The position numbers were made by a program, and so were the translations under genes. Source: Gemmiger sp. An87 (GTDB lineage Bacteria; Bacillota; Clostridia; Oscillospirales; Ruminococcaceae). Taken from it: a stretch of DNA of 62,199 nt. Shown in pieces: positions 50,929 through 59,722 of this stretch. Position 1 is the first letter of the stretch, and each line of letters begins with the position of its first letter. The notes under the pieces were generated by a model, which did not search any database, had not been told where the DNA came from, and saw only the letters and a program-made list of their open reading frames with translations. The stretch spans positions 1 through 62,199 of the forward strand of contig NZ_NFHD01000018.1 in the NCBI RefSeq assembly GCF_002159185.1. Reading direction: 5' to 3'.

Positions 50929-51759
50929 ATGAAACAGGTAATGATATTGACCGGCGCAGGGCAGATCGGCATGGCCATTGCTCGCCGGATGGGATACGGA
51001 ATGAAGAGTGTAATTGGCGACAAAAAACCGGAGAATGCGCAGACAATCGCCAGGACTATGAACGATGCCGGGTTTGATGCGGTTCCGATGGAGATGGATC
51101 TTTCCAGTCGGACATCAATCCGAAACATCATCACTGAGGCGCAAAAATACGGCGAGATCAACATGCTAGTCAATGCCGCAGGCGTCTCGCCCAGTCAGGC
51201 TTCCGTGGAGGAGATTTTGAAGGTGGACCTGTATGGAACAGCTGTCCTGCTGGAGGAGATTGGGACGGTGATCGCCCCCGGCGGTGTGGGAGTAACTATT
51301 TCCAGTCAGTCCGGCCATCGGATGAAGCAGCTCACCCCGGAGGAAGACGAGCAGCTGGCCTGTACTCCCACCGAGGAACTTTTAAAATTACCACTGCTTC
51401 AGCCGAAGAATATCCGGGATACGCTCCACGCGTATCAGCTGGCCAAACGGTGCAATGAAAAGCGTGTTATGGCCGAGTCTGTAAAATGGGGTGAAAAGGG
51501 CGCTAGAATCAATTCCATCTCTCCGTGAATTATTGTTACGCCACTGGCGATCGATGAGTTTAACGGCCCGCGCGGGGATTTCTACAAAAATATGTTTGCC
51601 AGGTGTCCGGCGGGACGTCCCGGTACGGCGGACGAGGTGGCCAATGTGGCAGAGCTGCTGATGGGCAGCAAAGGGGCCTTCATTACAGGGGCGGACTTTC
51701 TCATTGATGGTGGAGCGACGGCCTCTTATTTTTACGGTTCGCTGAAGCCGGAGAGATAA
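50929..51759 (+). pseudogene. SDR-family oxidoreductase interrupted by a TGA codon
   Basis: The frame continues without change through TGA at 51526-51528 (codon 200) to TAA 51757-51759, giving a 276-codon SDR. The first part has ILTGAGQIGMAIARRM (cofactor site), MLVNAAGVSP and the catalytic YQLAK. The part after the stop matches the expected SDR end (IIVTPLAIDEFNGPRG, GRPGTADEVANVAELL, ITGADFLIDGGATASY). The stop sits in S-P-x-I-I-V-T-P where the family has Gly, so GGA to TGA explains it. The truncated product lacks the last 76 residues. GAAAGGGAATTGCG precedes the start. Confidence 0.85.
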
Positions 51760-51798
51760 GACTTATTTTTGAATTCGAGCCGGGTGCATAATGCATAA

Positions 51799-51848
51799 AA
51801 AGAGCAGAGCCTGCTGCCTCAATATAGGGGGAGCAGGCTCTGCCTTTG
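51799..51848 (+). terminator. Intrinsic terminator after the SDR pseudogene
   Basis: AGAGCAGAGCCTGCT and AGCAGGCTCTGC pair and CTTTG follows. Confidence 0.8.
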
Positions 51849-51852
51849 CGAA

Positions 51853-51885
51853 CAAAAAAGAGCTCCGGTCATCCGGAGCTCTTTT
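51853..51885 (-). terminator. Bidirectional terminator after tRNA-Leu
   Basis: AAAAGAGCTCCGG and CCGGAGCTCTTTT form a perfect palindrome around TCAT, with A-runs and T-runs on both sides. Confidence 0.9.
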
Positions 51886-51942
51886 CAACGCTTACAATCA
51901 AAAGCAATCACTAACTGTTTGCCAACTGATTTGATAAGCAAC

Positions 51943-52029
<87 letters not shown>

Positions 52030-52062
52030 ATAATCCTGCGGCCGATTGCGACCGCAAGAAAT

Positions 52063-52091
52063 AGTTTATCAGGTTTACAGCAAAAAGTCAA
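52063..52091 (-). promoter_or_regulatory. Promoter of tRNA-Leu
   Basis: On the minus strand TTGACT (52086-52091), 17-base spacer, TAAACT (52063-52068). Confidence 0.8.
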
Positions 52092-52094
52092 TAC

Positions 52095-53279
52095 TTAACT
52101 TTCATTTTCTTCCAGGCTGTCTTGGCCGAGCATGGCAGCGACATCACTATCCGCCGGAAGTTCGGTCACCTGACGCAGCTTGCGCTGAATCTGACGGGTG
52201 CGCACGCCTACCAGATTTTCCAGCTCATGGCTGGCCTGATTCAGCCGGTTCTGTGCCTGAGCCAGCGCCTGGCCAAAGGTGTCAAACTCCGCTTTCACGC
52301 TGGCAAGCACCTTCCAGACCTCGCTGGATCGCTTCTGAATCGCCAGGGTGCGGAAGCCCATCTGCAGGCTGTTCAGCAGCGCGGCCATGGTGGTGGGGCC
52401 GGCCACTACGATTTTGTATTCCCGCTGCAGCCGCTCGGCAATGCCGCGGCGCACCACCTCGGCATAAAGGCCTTCCACCGGCAGGAACATCACGCCGAAA
52501 TCGGTGGTGTGAGGCGGAGCAATGTATTTGTCGTGAATGTCCTTGCCGAAGCTGCGGATGCGTTTGTCCAGCTCCTTGGCGGCAGTCTCCACTGCGGCCC
52601 GGTCGCCCAGATCGTAAGCGGCCAGCAGAGCGGAGTAAGCGTCCGAGGGAAATTTTGCGTCGATGGGCAGCCATACCTGGCCATCCCCGTCGCCGGGCAG
52701 TCGAAGAGCGAATTCCACCCGATCGGAACTGCCGGGCACTGTGGCCACATTCTCCGCAAACTGCTCCGGGGCCAGGATCTCATTCAAAATGGCCCCCAGC
52801 TGAATTTCGCCCAGAATGCCGCGGGTTTTCACGTTGCTCAGAACTTTTTTCAGGTCGCCCACACCGGCAGCCAGGGTGCGCATTTCGCCAAGGCCCTTAT
52901 AGACCATCTCCAGCTGCTGGCTCACCAGACCAAAGCTCTTCTGCAGCTTGTCCTCCAGGGTTTTCTGCAGCTTCTCGTCCACGGTCTGGCGCATCTCGTT
53001 CAGACGGCGATCGTTGCTTGCCTGCATGGAGTTCAGCCGGACCTCCATAGTGGTGCGAATGCTTTCCAGCTTCTGTTCGGTCTGGTTGGCACCCGCCTGC
53101 ATACCGGCCATCACGCGGCCGCTCAGTTCCTGACGAGTCTGACGAATCTCCGCCAGCAGATCCTGACGCACCTTTTCCAGGTCCTCACCGGAAAGATCAC
53201 TCTGCGGCGGGCGGCGCAGCAGAGCCAGCAGACTGAAGATACAGGCCAGGGCGGCCAATATAAGGGTTGCGATTTCCAT
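52095..53279 (-). CDS. rmuC: DNA recombination protein RmuC
   Basis: Encodes 394 residues. The ATG at 53279 (AAGGAG on the minus strand) is preferred to the long frame reaching 53546, which overlaps the divergent deacetylase start. An N-terminal membrane segment (IATLILAALACIFSLLALL), a long coiled coil (about 30-155: RQDLLAEIRQTRQELSGRV...), then the RmuC nuclease-like domain (KTRGILGEIQLGAILNEILAPEQF, VWLPIDAKFPSDAYSALLAAY, FLPVEGLYAEVVRRG). Implicated in limiting inversions at short inverted repeats. Confidence 0.94.
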   Translation of the reverse strand: MEIATLILAALACIFSLLALLRRPPQSDLSGEDLEKVRQDLLAEIRQTRQELSGRVMAGMQAGANQTEQKLESIRTTMEVRLNSMQASNDRRLNEMRQTVDEKLQKTLEDKLQKSFGLVSQQLEMVYKGLGEMRTLAAGVGDLKKVLSNVKTRGILGEIQLGAILNEILAPEQFAENVATVPGSSDRVEFALRLPGDGDGQVWLPIDAKFPSDAYSALLAAYDLGDRAAVETAAKELDKRIRSFGKDIHDKYIAPPHTTDFGVMFLPVEGLYAEVVRRGIAERLQREYKIVVAGPTTMAALLNSLQMGFRTLAIQKRSSEVWKVLASVKAEFDTFGQALAQAQNRLNQASHELENLVGVRTRQIQRKLRQVTELPADSDVAAMLGQDSLEENES

Positions 53280-53384
53280 ATTTTTCTCCTTCAAAAAAGG
53301 GGATAACCCATCCCCGAACTTCATAGCTATAAGTATAAAAGGTTTGCCGGGGCAAATCAACAACGGAAAACGAGGGGATCGGAT

Positions 53385-54191
53385 ATGAAAGCATCCATGA
53401 AACGAAAGCGCATTTTCTGGCTGACAGCATGGGGTATATGCTGCGCGGCAGTGGCCGGGGCAATGCTCTGGGCTGCCGGGCAGAGTGCGGTATGCAGCAA
53501 TGCGGACTTGACCAACGTGCCGGTGGTTCCGGCGGCAGCGGGGCAAAGCGAAACACCAGAACAGGAAAAGCGGGTATTTCTGACCTTTGACGACGGCCCC
53601 AGCGCTACCACAGAATCGGTGCTGGATATCTTAAAGGAAAAGGGCGTGTGCGCCACATTTTTTGTGGTGGGGGCCGAGAACAACCAGAAATATCTTCCGC
53701 TGCTGCAGCGCATGACCGAGGAGGGACACCAGATCGGCCTTCACAGCTATAGCCACAGCTACAAGACCATTTACGAAAGCACCACCGCCTTTTGGGCAGA
53801 CATCAAGCAGCTGCGCCAGACCATTGAACCCTATGTGGATCTGGATACCATCCATTGGCTGCGGTTTCCCGGCGGCAGCACCAACACGGTGAGCCACAAA
53901 TATGGTGGCAGCGGGATCATGAAAGCTCTGAAGGAACAGGCGGAGGAAAAAGGTTACCGGTATGTGGACTGGAACGTCTGCGCGGAAGATGCGGCGGGAG
54001 GTCACCCCAGTGCCGGGACGATCTACGAAAACGTGGTGAAGGAGGCTGAGGGCAAAACCACCTGTGTGGTGTTGATGCACGATACCAAGGCCACGAAAAA
54101 CACCGTGGAGGCCCTGCCGGATATCATTGACTGGTTTTCGGAAAATGGCTATCGGTTTTGCGGCATCAGTGAACTGAATCAGCAGATTTAA
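53385..54191 (+). CDS. Polysaccharide deacetylase (NodB/CE4)
   Basis: Encodes 268 residues; GAGGGGATCGGAT before ATG 53385. N-terminal membrane/signal segment (about residues 9-31). NodB domain: motif 1 FLTFDDGPSATT (about 64), metal histidines in IGLHSYSHSYKTIY (about 118-131), motif 3 LRFPGGSTNT, motif 4 VDWNVCAEDAAGG, motif 5 VLMHDTKAT. Likely deacetylates peptidoglycan or another surface glycan. Close to PdaA-like extracellular enzymes. Ends at the terminator at 54235. Confidence 0.92.
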   Translation: MKASMKRKRIFWLTAWGICCAAVAGAMLWAAGQSAVCSNADLTNVPVVPAAAGQSETPEQEKRVFLTFDDGPSATTESVLDILKEKGVCATFFVVGAENNQKYLPLLQRMTEEGHQIGLHSYSHSYKTIYESTTAFWADIKQLRQTIEPYVDLDTIHWLRFPGGSTNTVSHKYGGSGIMKALKEQAEEKGYRYVDWNVCAEDAAGGHPSAGTIYENVVKEAEGKTTCVVLMHDTKATKNTVEALPDIIDWFSENGYRFCGISELNQQI

Positions 54192-54234
54192 AAGCGGAGG
54201 GGACGGAGCAGTCGGTGTTCCGACTCCTGTTTTT

Positions 54235-54260
54235 AACCCCGGCCAGGTCCGGGGTTTTTC
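54235..54260 (+). terminator. Intrinsic terminator of the deacetylase gene
   Basis: AACCCCGG-CCAGGT-CCGGGGTT followed by TTTC. Confidence 0.88.
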
Positions 54261-54305
54261 TTTGTAAATTTTTTTGGAACTTTGTCGGGAAACGGCGTAT
54301 TCTCG

Positions 54306-54334
54306 TTGTAAAGCGCGATAAAATATTGTATGAT
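54306..54334 (+). promoter_or_regulatory. Promoter of the DUF5685/J-domain operon
   Basis: TTGTAA (54306-54311), 17-base spacer, TATGAT (54329-54334). Confidence 0.75.
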
Positions 54335-54436
54335 AACCTAGTGCAATAACGCATAATTCCAGAGAGAATTGCTTATGCGGTACTGCCCAGGTGTTTGCCC
54401 AAGGTTCCACATTGAACGCGGAAAGGAAACGGCAGA

Positions 54437-55303
54437 ATGTTCGGATATGTCACCCCGGAAAAACCGGAGATGAAAGTGAAGGAGTTCGAAAGCTATCGGG
54501 CCATGTATTGTGGCCTGTGCAAGCAGCTCAAGGCAGATTATGGCTTTTTGCCCCGGATGCTGCTGAACTACGATCTGGTTACGGTGGCACTTCTGGCCGA
54601 CGGCCTTTCCGGTGAGACCGGCAGTCCCTGCCGGGAGCGGTGCATCGCCAATCCTCTGCAGAAGCGCTGTATGCAGAAGGGCACTCAGGGTCTGCGGCTG
54701 GCAGCTGCGGGTCTTGTGCTGCTCAGCTGGTACAAGCTGGTGGACGATGAGGCGGACGAGACTTTTTTTAAGCGGCTGGCGGCCCGTACACTGCGCTTAT
54801 TGCTGCGGCGGGCCTACAAACGGGCAGCGGCCTTTTATCCTGAAATCGACGCAGAGCTGGCCCGTCAGACCGAGCTGCAGCAGCAGGTGGAGCAAAAGCA
54901 GACTGCTTTTTACGACGAAGCGGCTGAGCCCACCGGCAATATGACGGCTCAAATCCTGGCAGCCTGTGCGCAAACGCCGGATCAGGAACGGGTGCTGCGC
55001 CGTCTGGGGCTGTTTCTGGGTAAGATTCTTTATTGGCTGGACGCGGCGGAGGACTACGAAGAGGACCGGGAAAAGCACCGGTACAACGTGTTTGTGCAAA
55101 ACGGCCTGAACAAGGAACAGGCTGTAGAGCAGGCCAGGCTGCAGTGCAGGCTGGCGGCGGGCGAGGCGGCCCGTTGCTACAACCTGCTGGAACTGCGGCT
55201 GAACCGCCCGATTTTGGATAACATTATTTTTCTGGGCATTCCCGGCAGCATTCAGCGGGCGGGAATGCCGGCCCGCGGTGCACGGCGCGGCGGGTTGAAC
55301 TGA
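54437..55303 (+). CDS. DUF5685 family protein
   Basis: Encodes 288 residues; GGAAAGGAAACGGCAGA before ATG 54437. Starts FGYVTPEKPEMKVKEFESYRAMYCGLCKQL, characteristic of DUF5685, with Cys pairs (CGLC, CRERC, KRC). Largely helical, with a C-terminal WLDAAEDYEEDREKHRYN acidic motif. The D-D-x-x-E and D-A-x-E-D-Y-x-x-D clusters recall all-helical metal-binding sites, but no reaction can be stated. Cotranscribed with the J-domain gene 26 bases downstream. Confidence 0.85.
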   Translation: MFGYVTPEKPEMKVKEFESYRAMYCGLCKQLKADYGFLPRMLLNYDLVTVALLADGLSGETGSPCRERCIANPLQKRCMQKGTQGLRLAAAGLVLLSWYKLVDDEADETFFKRLAARTLRLLLRRAYKRAAAFYPEIDAELARQTELQQQVEQKQTAFYDEAAEPTGNMTAQILAACAQTPDQERVLRRLGLFLGKILYWLDAAEDYEEDREKHRYNVFVQNGLNKEQAVEQARLQCRLAAGEAARCYNLLELRLNRPILDNIIFLGIPGSIQRAGMPARGARRGGLN

Positions 55304-55328
55304 ATTTGAATGAAAAGGGAGAAGAGAA

Positions 55329-55979
55329 ATGGACGCATATCAGGTTTTGGGCCTTGCGCGGGGCGCAAGTGAGGAAGAGGTAAAGGCGGCCTATCGGGCG
55401 CTGGCGCAGAAGTACAATCCGGAAAATTACGAGGCAGGTCCCCTGCGTGAAGACGCCGAGCGCAAGATGAATCAGATCAACGAGGCCTTTGATACGGTGA
55501 TGAGCGAGCTGCGCACCGGTGCTTCCGGTAATAACGCGCAGAATCCTTATGGTGGTCAGAATCCCGGCCAGCAGCAGAACGGCGGTCCTCAGGGGGCGAC
55601 CGGCAGCTACCCGGAGATCCGTGCTCTGATCCGTGCGGGCCGGGCAGACGAGGCTCTGGCCCAGCTGCAGAGCATTCCCAATGGTCCGGCCAACGCCGAG
55701 TGGAACTTTTTGATGGGTAGCGCTTATTATTACAAGGGCTGGATGAACGAGGCGCTGCGCTACTTCCAGCAGGCATGCCGGCTGGACCCGGCCAACCGGG
55801 AGTATGCGGCCGCCCTGCACAATCTGCAGAGCAGCGCACAGGGCCAGATGCCGGGCAATCCTTACGGGCCTTATGGCGGCGCGCAGGCCAATGCGGTGGG
55901 CTGCAGCTGCTGCGATATGTGCATGGCCATGTATTGCATGGATCTTTGCTGCAGCTGCGGCGGGCAGGGGTGCTGCTGA
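55329..55979 (+). CDS. J-domain-like protein with altered HPD motif and Cys-rich tail
   Basis: Encodes 216 residues; AAAAGGGAGAAGAG before ATG 55329. The J domain (about residues 1-65) reads MDAYQVLGLARGASEEEVKAAYRALAQKYNPENY; the HPD that activates Hsp70 is Asn30-Pro31-Glu32. A Gly/Gln/Asn-rich linker (about 70-95) precedes a TPR-like part (about 97-165: IRALIRAGRADEALAQL, WNFLMGSAYYYKGWMNEAL). The C-terminus is a cysteine cluster (CSCCDMCMAMYC...CCSCGGQGCC, 11 Cys) that could bind zinc or a cluster. Probably partners the DUF5685 protein. Confidence 0.85.
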   Translation: MDAYQVLGLARGASEEEVKAAYRALAQKYNPENYEAGPLREDAERKMNQINEAFDTVMSELRTGASGNNAQNPYGGQNPGQQQNGGPQGATGSYPEIRALIRAGRADEALAQLQSIPNGPANAEWNFLMGSAYYYKGWMNEALRYFQQACRLDPANREYAAALHNLQSSAQGQMPGNPYGPYGGAQANAVGCSCCDMCMAMYCMDLCCSCGGQGCC

Positions 55980-55980
55980 G

Positions 55981-56523
55981 ATGCGCAGGCGGCAAAGCGG
56001 TCGGGTCGCTTTGTGCGGTGTGATGTGCGGACTTTCCATTGTGCTGATGCTCAGCGGCAGCATCATACCCTTTGCAACATTCTGCGCTCCGGCAATGAGC
56101 GGACTTCTGCTGATGCCGGTAGCCGTGGAATGCGGAATGCGGCTGGCTTGGGTGAGCTACGGGGCCATCAGTGTGCTTTCGGTGCTTTTTGTGCCGGATA
56201 AGGAGATGGCGGCGATCTTCGTCTTCTTCTTCGGGTGTTATCCGCTTCTAAAAGCGTACATCCAAAGAATTCCCGGTAAGGCGCTGCAGGCGCTGGTGAA
56301 GGTGGCATTCTTTAACGGTGCGGTGCTGGCAATGTATAGCGTTCTGCTGTTCGTTTTTCCAATGCCGAGCCTGGTGGACGAATTCGCTCAGACGGCACGG
56401 TGGATGCTGGCGGCGCTTCTGGTCATGGGCAATGCCTGCTTCTGGATCTACGACGCGGCGCTGAACAATCTGCTGCACGTGTACGTGCTCAAAATGCAGC
56501 CCCGTTTGCGGCGGATGCTGTGA
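55981..56523 (+). CDS. Small multi-pass membrane protein
   Basis: Encodes 180 residues. ATG 55981 lies one base after the preceding stop and is preferred to an internal overlap start. Five hydrophobic segments: VALCGVMCGLSIVLMLSGSI, GLLLMPVAVECGM, AAIFVFFFGCYPLLKAY, AVLAMYSVLLFVF, WMLAALLVMGNACFWIY. The R-x-V-A-L-C-G-x-M beginning resembles Firmicute integral membrane proteins of the ECF substrate-binding kind. Assignment uncertain. Confidence 0.75.
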   Translation: MRRRQSGRVALCGVMCGLSIVLMLSGSIIPFATFCAPAMSGLLLMPVAVECGMRLAWVSYGAISVLSVLFVPDKEMAAIFVFFFGCYPLLKAYIQRIPGKALQALVKVAFFNGAVLAMYSVLLFVFPMPSLVDEFAQTARWMLAALLVMGNACFWIYDAALNNLLHVYVLKMQPRLRRML

Positions 56524-56574
56524 ATCCCGGCAGAAGTGAAACAATGAGGAATCGATTTTAACGGAGGAAACAGT

Positions 56575-57741
56575 GTGAATAAATGGCGGCCGAATCACCG
56601 CTTCTTTTCCAATCTGGCGGTGGTTCTGATCGGAATTGCCTTTTATCTGGCCATGTCTAATCTGGACCTGGTCCACGGTGCCTTGAAAACCGTAATGGAT
56701 GTGCTGGCACCATTTATCTGGGGCTTTGTGATTGCTTATCTGCTGGATGCACCGGTGCGCTGGTTTGAACAGAAGCTGGGCGGACGGCGGATACTGAGCA
56801 TTCTCATCAGCTACCTGTTGGCGGTGGCGGTTCTGGTGCTGCTGCTGAGCTTCGTGATTCCGCAGCTGGTACAAAGCGTAACCATGCTCATCAACAATGC
56901 TTCCGGCTATCTGGATAATCTGAATGGAGTGGTAAACAACTGGGGAAACCGGCTGAACATTGATCCGGAGGTCACTTCCGGCATGCTGGTCTCTTATGCG
57001 GATCTGATGAATCAGGCAACCCAGCTGGCTACAAGATTTATGCCGGAGATTCTCAACTACGGCATGGCGGTGGGCAACGGCGTGGTAAGCGCCCTCACGG
57101 CCCTCATCGCTTCGGTCTACATGCTGATGGACAAGCACAAGCTGCTGGGCCAGCTGCACAAGATTACCTATGCCTTTCTGCCGTTGCCCAAGGCCCGGCG
57201 GGTGCTTACGGTCTGCAGCCATGCCAACCAGGTGTTCAGCGGCTTTATCACCGGAAAAATTATCGACAGCGCCATCATTGGCGTGATCTGTTTTGTGGGA
57301 ATGAGTGTGCTGGGAATGCCCTTCACTCTGCTGATTAGCGTGATCGTGGGTGTGACCAATGTGATTCCTTTCTTTGGCCCCTTCATTGGTGCGATTCCCA
57401 GTGTTATGATTCTGCTGATGGCAAGTCCCATCGATGCCATCAAGTTCGCCATCTTCGTGCTGGCACTCCAGCAGTTCGACGGCAACATTCTGGGTCCCAA
57501 GATCCTGGGCGATTCCACCGGCCTTTCCGCCATCTGGGTGCTGGTGGCCATCATCGTGGGCGGCGGCCTGTTTGGCTTTGCCGGTATGGTGGTGGGCGTG
57601 CCCACCTTTGCGGTGCTCTATTCGCTCACCAGCGACTTTTTGGCTGACCGGCTGAAGGCCAAGGGCATTACCGCAAACGGTGAACCCCTGGAGCCGGAAG
57701 CGGCTGCTCCCGGCGAGGAAACACTCCCGGAAAACCAATAA
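56575..57741 (+). CDS. AI-2E family transporter (YdbI/PerM type)
   Basis: Encodes 388 residues; GTG start at 56575 with ACGGAGGAAACAGT upstream. Eight transmembrane segments in the AI-2E pattern: FFSNLAVVLIGIAFYLAM, ISYLLAVAVLVLLLSFVIPQL, and the conserved C-terminal IVGVTNVIPFFGPFIGAIPSV and GPKILGDSTGLSAIWVLVAII. Members of this family export autoinducer-2 or act as Na+/H+ antiporters or permeases; the substrate here is unknown. Followed by a terminator. Confidence 0.9.
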   Translation: MNKWRPNHRFFSNLAVVLIGIAFYLAMSNLDLVHGALKTVMDVLAPFIWGFVIAYLLDAPVRWFEQKLGGRRILSILISYLLAVAVLVLLLSFVIPQLVQSVTMLINNASGYLDNLNGVVNNWGNRLNIDPEVTSGMLVSYADLMNQATQLATRFMPEILNYGMAVGNGVVSALTALIASVYMLMDKHKLLGQLHKITYAFLPLPKARRVLTVCSHANQVFSGFITGKIIDSAIIGVICFVGMSVLGMPFTLLISVIVGVTNVIPFFGPFIGAIPSVMILLMASPIDAIKFAIFVLALQQFDGNILGPKILGDSTGLSAIWVLVAIIVGGGLFGFAGMVVGVPTFAVLYSLTSDFLADRLKAKGITANGEPLEPEAAAPGEETLPENQ

Positions 57742-57748
57742 ACAAAAT

Positions 57749-57782
57749 GCGCACAGAGTTTTCGCTCTGTGCGCGTTTTTTT
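57749..57782 (+). terminator. Intrinsic terminator of the AI-2E family gene
   Basis: GCGCACAGAG-TTTTCG-CTCTGTGCGC followed by GTTTTTTTT. Confidence 0.93.
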
Positions 57783-57859
57783 GTGTAATTTTAGGCAAAT
57801 CTATGGTATACTGGAAAGCAGAAACGGATGCCTTTTGGGCATAAAGGAGAGAACGCGAT

Positions 57860-59167
57860 ATGTGGTTTGACGAAGCAGTGATTTACCAGATCTATCCGTT
57901 GGGCCTGTGCGGTGCGCCCGCGGAGAACGACGGGGTGCAGGAACACCGGATTCTCCGGGTGCTGGACTGGGTGGAGCACATCAAAGCTCTTGGGGCAGAT
58001 ACCGTGCTGTTCAACCCATTGTTTGAGAGCGACCGTCATGGCTACGATACCCGGGATATGACCCGAGTGGACTGCCGCCTGGGTACCAATGAGGACTTTG
58101 CAAAGGTTTGCGCGGCGCTGCATGAGGCTGGTCTGCGCGTCATGCTGGACGGCGTGTTCAATCACGTGGGCCGAGGCTTCTGGGCTTTCCAGGACGTGCG
58201 GGAGAAAAAGTGGGACAGCCCCTACAAAGACTGGTTCCACGTCAGCTTCGACGGCAACACCGAATACAACGACGGGTTCTGGTATGAAGGCTGGGAAGGC
58301 CATAACGAGCTGGTCAAGCTGAATCTCCACAACCCGGCGGTGGTGGATTATCTGTTCCGTTCCATCCGCGGTTGGGTGGAGCAGTTCGACATCGATGGCC
58401 TGCGTCTGGATGTGGCATACAGCCTGGCGCCGGAGTTCTTAAAGCAGCTGCGCAGCTTCACCTCCGGTCTGAAGGAGGATTTCGCACTGATGGGCGAGAC
58501 CCTGCACGGGGACTACAACCGCTGGATGAACGACGAGATGTGCCACTCCGTCACCAACTACGAATGCTACAAGGGTCTGTATTCCAGCTTCAACTGCATG
58601 AATATGTTCGAGATCGGCCATAGTCTGGCCCGCCAGTTCGGCCCCGAGCAGTGGACCCTCTACAAGGGCAAGCACCTGTTGGCCTTTTTGGATAACCACG
58701 ATGTGGAACGCATTGCCAGCATTCTGCAGAACAAGGAACACCTGCGCCCGGCCTATGGCCTTCTGTTCGGTATGCCCGGCACTCCGGCGGTGTACTACGG
58801 CAGCGAGTGGGGCATCGAGGGCAAAAAGAGCGATGGCGACGCCGCTCTGCGTCCGGACATCGAGCTGCCCCAGGAAAATGAGCTTACCGAGTGGATCGCC
58901 AAGCTGGCGGCAGCTCACAAGGCAAGCAAGGCTCTGTGCTATGGCAGCTACCGCAATGTGATGCTCACCAATCACCAGATTATCTTCGAGCGCAAATTTG
59001 AGGATGAGCGGGTGCTGGTGGCGGTAAACGCTTCTGGCGAGACCTATACTGCCCATTTTGATGCTCAGGCCGGCCGCGCGGTGAACCTGATTACCGGTGC
59101 GGACCATGACTTCGGCGGCGGCAGTCAGATGCCGCCCTACAGTGTGGCCTTCTGGCGCACCGAGTAA
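57860..59167 (+). CDS. GH13 alpha-amylase-family enzyme
   Basis: Encodes 435 residues; AAAGGAGAGAACGCGAT before ATG 57860. The four GH13 regions are present: DGVFNHVGRG (about 95), GLRLDVAYSL (nucleophile Asp, about 180), GETLHGDY (acid Glu, about 209), FLDNHDVERI (Asp, about 277). An early YQIYPLGLCGAP is typical of maltodextrin-acting enzymes. The C-terminal domain is reduced. No signal peptide, so cytoplasmic breakdown or rearrangement of oligosaccharides is likely. Exact specificity unknown. Confidence 0.92.
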   Translation: MWFDEAVIYQIYPLGLCGAPAENDGVQEHRILRVLDWVEHIKALGADTVLFNPLFESDRHGYDTRDMTRVDCRLGTNEDFAKVCAALHEAGLRVMLDGVFNHVGRGFWAFQDVREKKWDSPYKDWFHVSFDGNTEYNDGFWYEGWEGHNELVKLNLHNPAVVDYLFRSIRGWVEQFDIDGLRLDVAYSLAPEFLKQLRSFTSGLKEDFALMGETLHGDYNRWMNDEMCHSVTNYECYKGLYSSFNCMNMFEIGHSLARQFGPEQWTLYKGKHLLAFLDNHDVERIASILQNKEHLRPAYGLLFGMPGTPAVYYGSEWGIEGKKSDGDAALRPDIELPQENELTEWIAKLAAAHKASKALCYGSYRNVMLTNHQIIFERKFEDERVLVAVNASGETYTAHFDAQAGRAVNLITGADHDFGGGSQMPPYSVAFWRTE

Positions 59168-59224
59168 GTTCGCCGTCCCATTTTGTAAGCCCTCTTGTTT
59201 CATAATGAGAAAGGAATCACTCCC

Positions 59225-59566
59225 ATGCCTTATATTCATATCGTAACCAATGCGTCTATCCCGGACAATACCGAGGAGATGCTGAAAACGCAGCTGGGCC
59301 GCGCCATCGAGATTCTGCCCGGCAAAAACGAAAACTGGCTGATGCTGAATTTCACCGGTGATGCACATCTGTGGTTTGCGGGCAGCGATGCCCCGGCGGC
59401 TCTGGCCGAGGTGAGCCTGTACGGCGGTGCCCGCTACGATGCCTACGATGATCTGACCAGCCGCATTACCGAAATTCTGGAAAGCACACTGGATGTGCAA
59501 CCGGACCGTATTTATGTAAAATACGCAGAAACGGAATTCTGGGGCTGGAACGGAAGCAATTTCTGA
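59225..59566 (+). CDS. MIF-family tautomerase
   Basis: Encodes 113 residues; ATG 59225 preceded by AGAAAGGAATCACTCCC. After Met removal Pro1 would be the catalytic base (MPYIHIVTNASIPDN). Lys in ILPGKNENWLMLNF aligns with MIF Lys32, and the C-terminal PDRIYVKYAETEFWGWNGSNF matches the MIF signature. The CxxC of the human cytokine is absent (APAALAE). Length fits MIF (114). Bacterial members are tautomerases of phenylpyruvate-like substrates; a role toward a host is only speculation. Confidence 0.92.
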   Translation: MPYIHIVTNASIPDNTEEMLKTQLGRAIEILPGKNENWLMLNFTGDAHLWFAGSDAPAALAEVSLYGGARYDAYDDLTSRITEILESTLDVQPDRIYVKYAETEFWGWNGSNF

Positions 59567-59578
59567 CCAGTCTTTTAT

Positions 59579-59623
59579 GAAAACCGCCCGCGGGGGAGAA
59601 CACTTCTTCGCGGGCGGTTTTCT
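59579..59623 (+). terminator. Intrinsic terminator of the GH13/MIF genes
   Basis: AAAACCGCCCGCG and CGCGGGCGGTTTT form a 13-bp stem, then CTG. Confidence 0.88.
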
Positions 59624-59636
59624 GTTATCCGCAGCC

Positions 59637-59665
59637 TTGACAAGATGGGACCCGCGCCGTATAAT
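59637..59665 (+). promoter_or_regulatory. Promoter of the lrgAB operon
   Basis: TTGACA (59637-59642), 17-base spacer, TATAAT (59660-59665): full consensus. Confidence 0.9.
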
Positions 59666-59722
59666 CAAAAACGCAACTGGTCCTACCAGTTATACAATGC
59701 TTGGATAAAGTGGGGAAGTAGA

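Noticed and set aside
51526-51528. TGA in the SDR gene as selenocysteine or recoded UGA.
   Set aside because: The family position is Gly, not Cys; no SECIS-like hairpin directly follows; many other genes here end in TGA.
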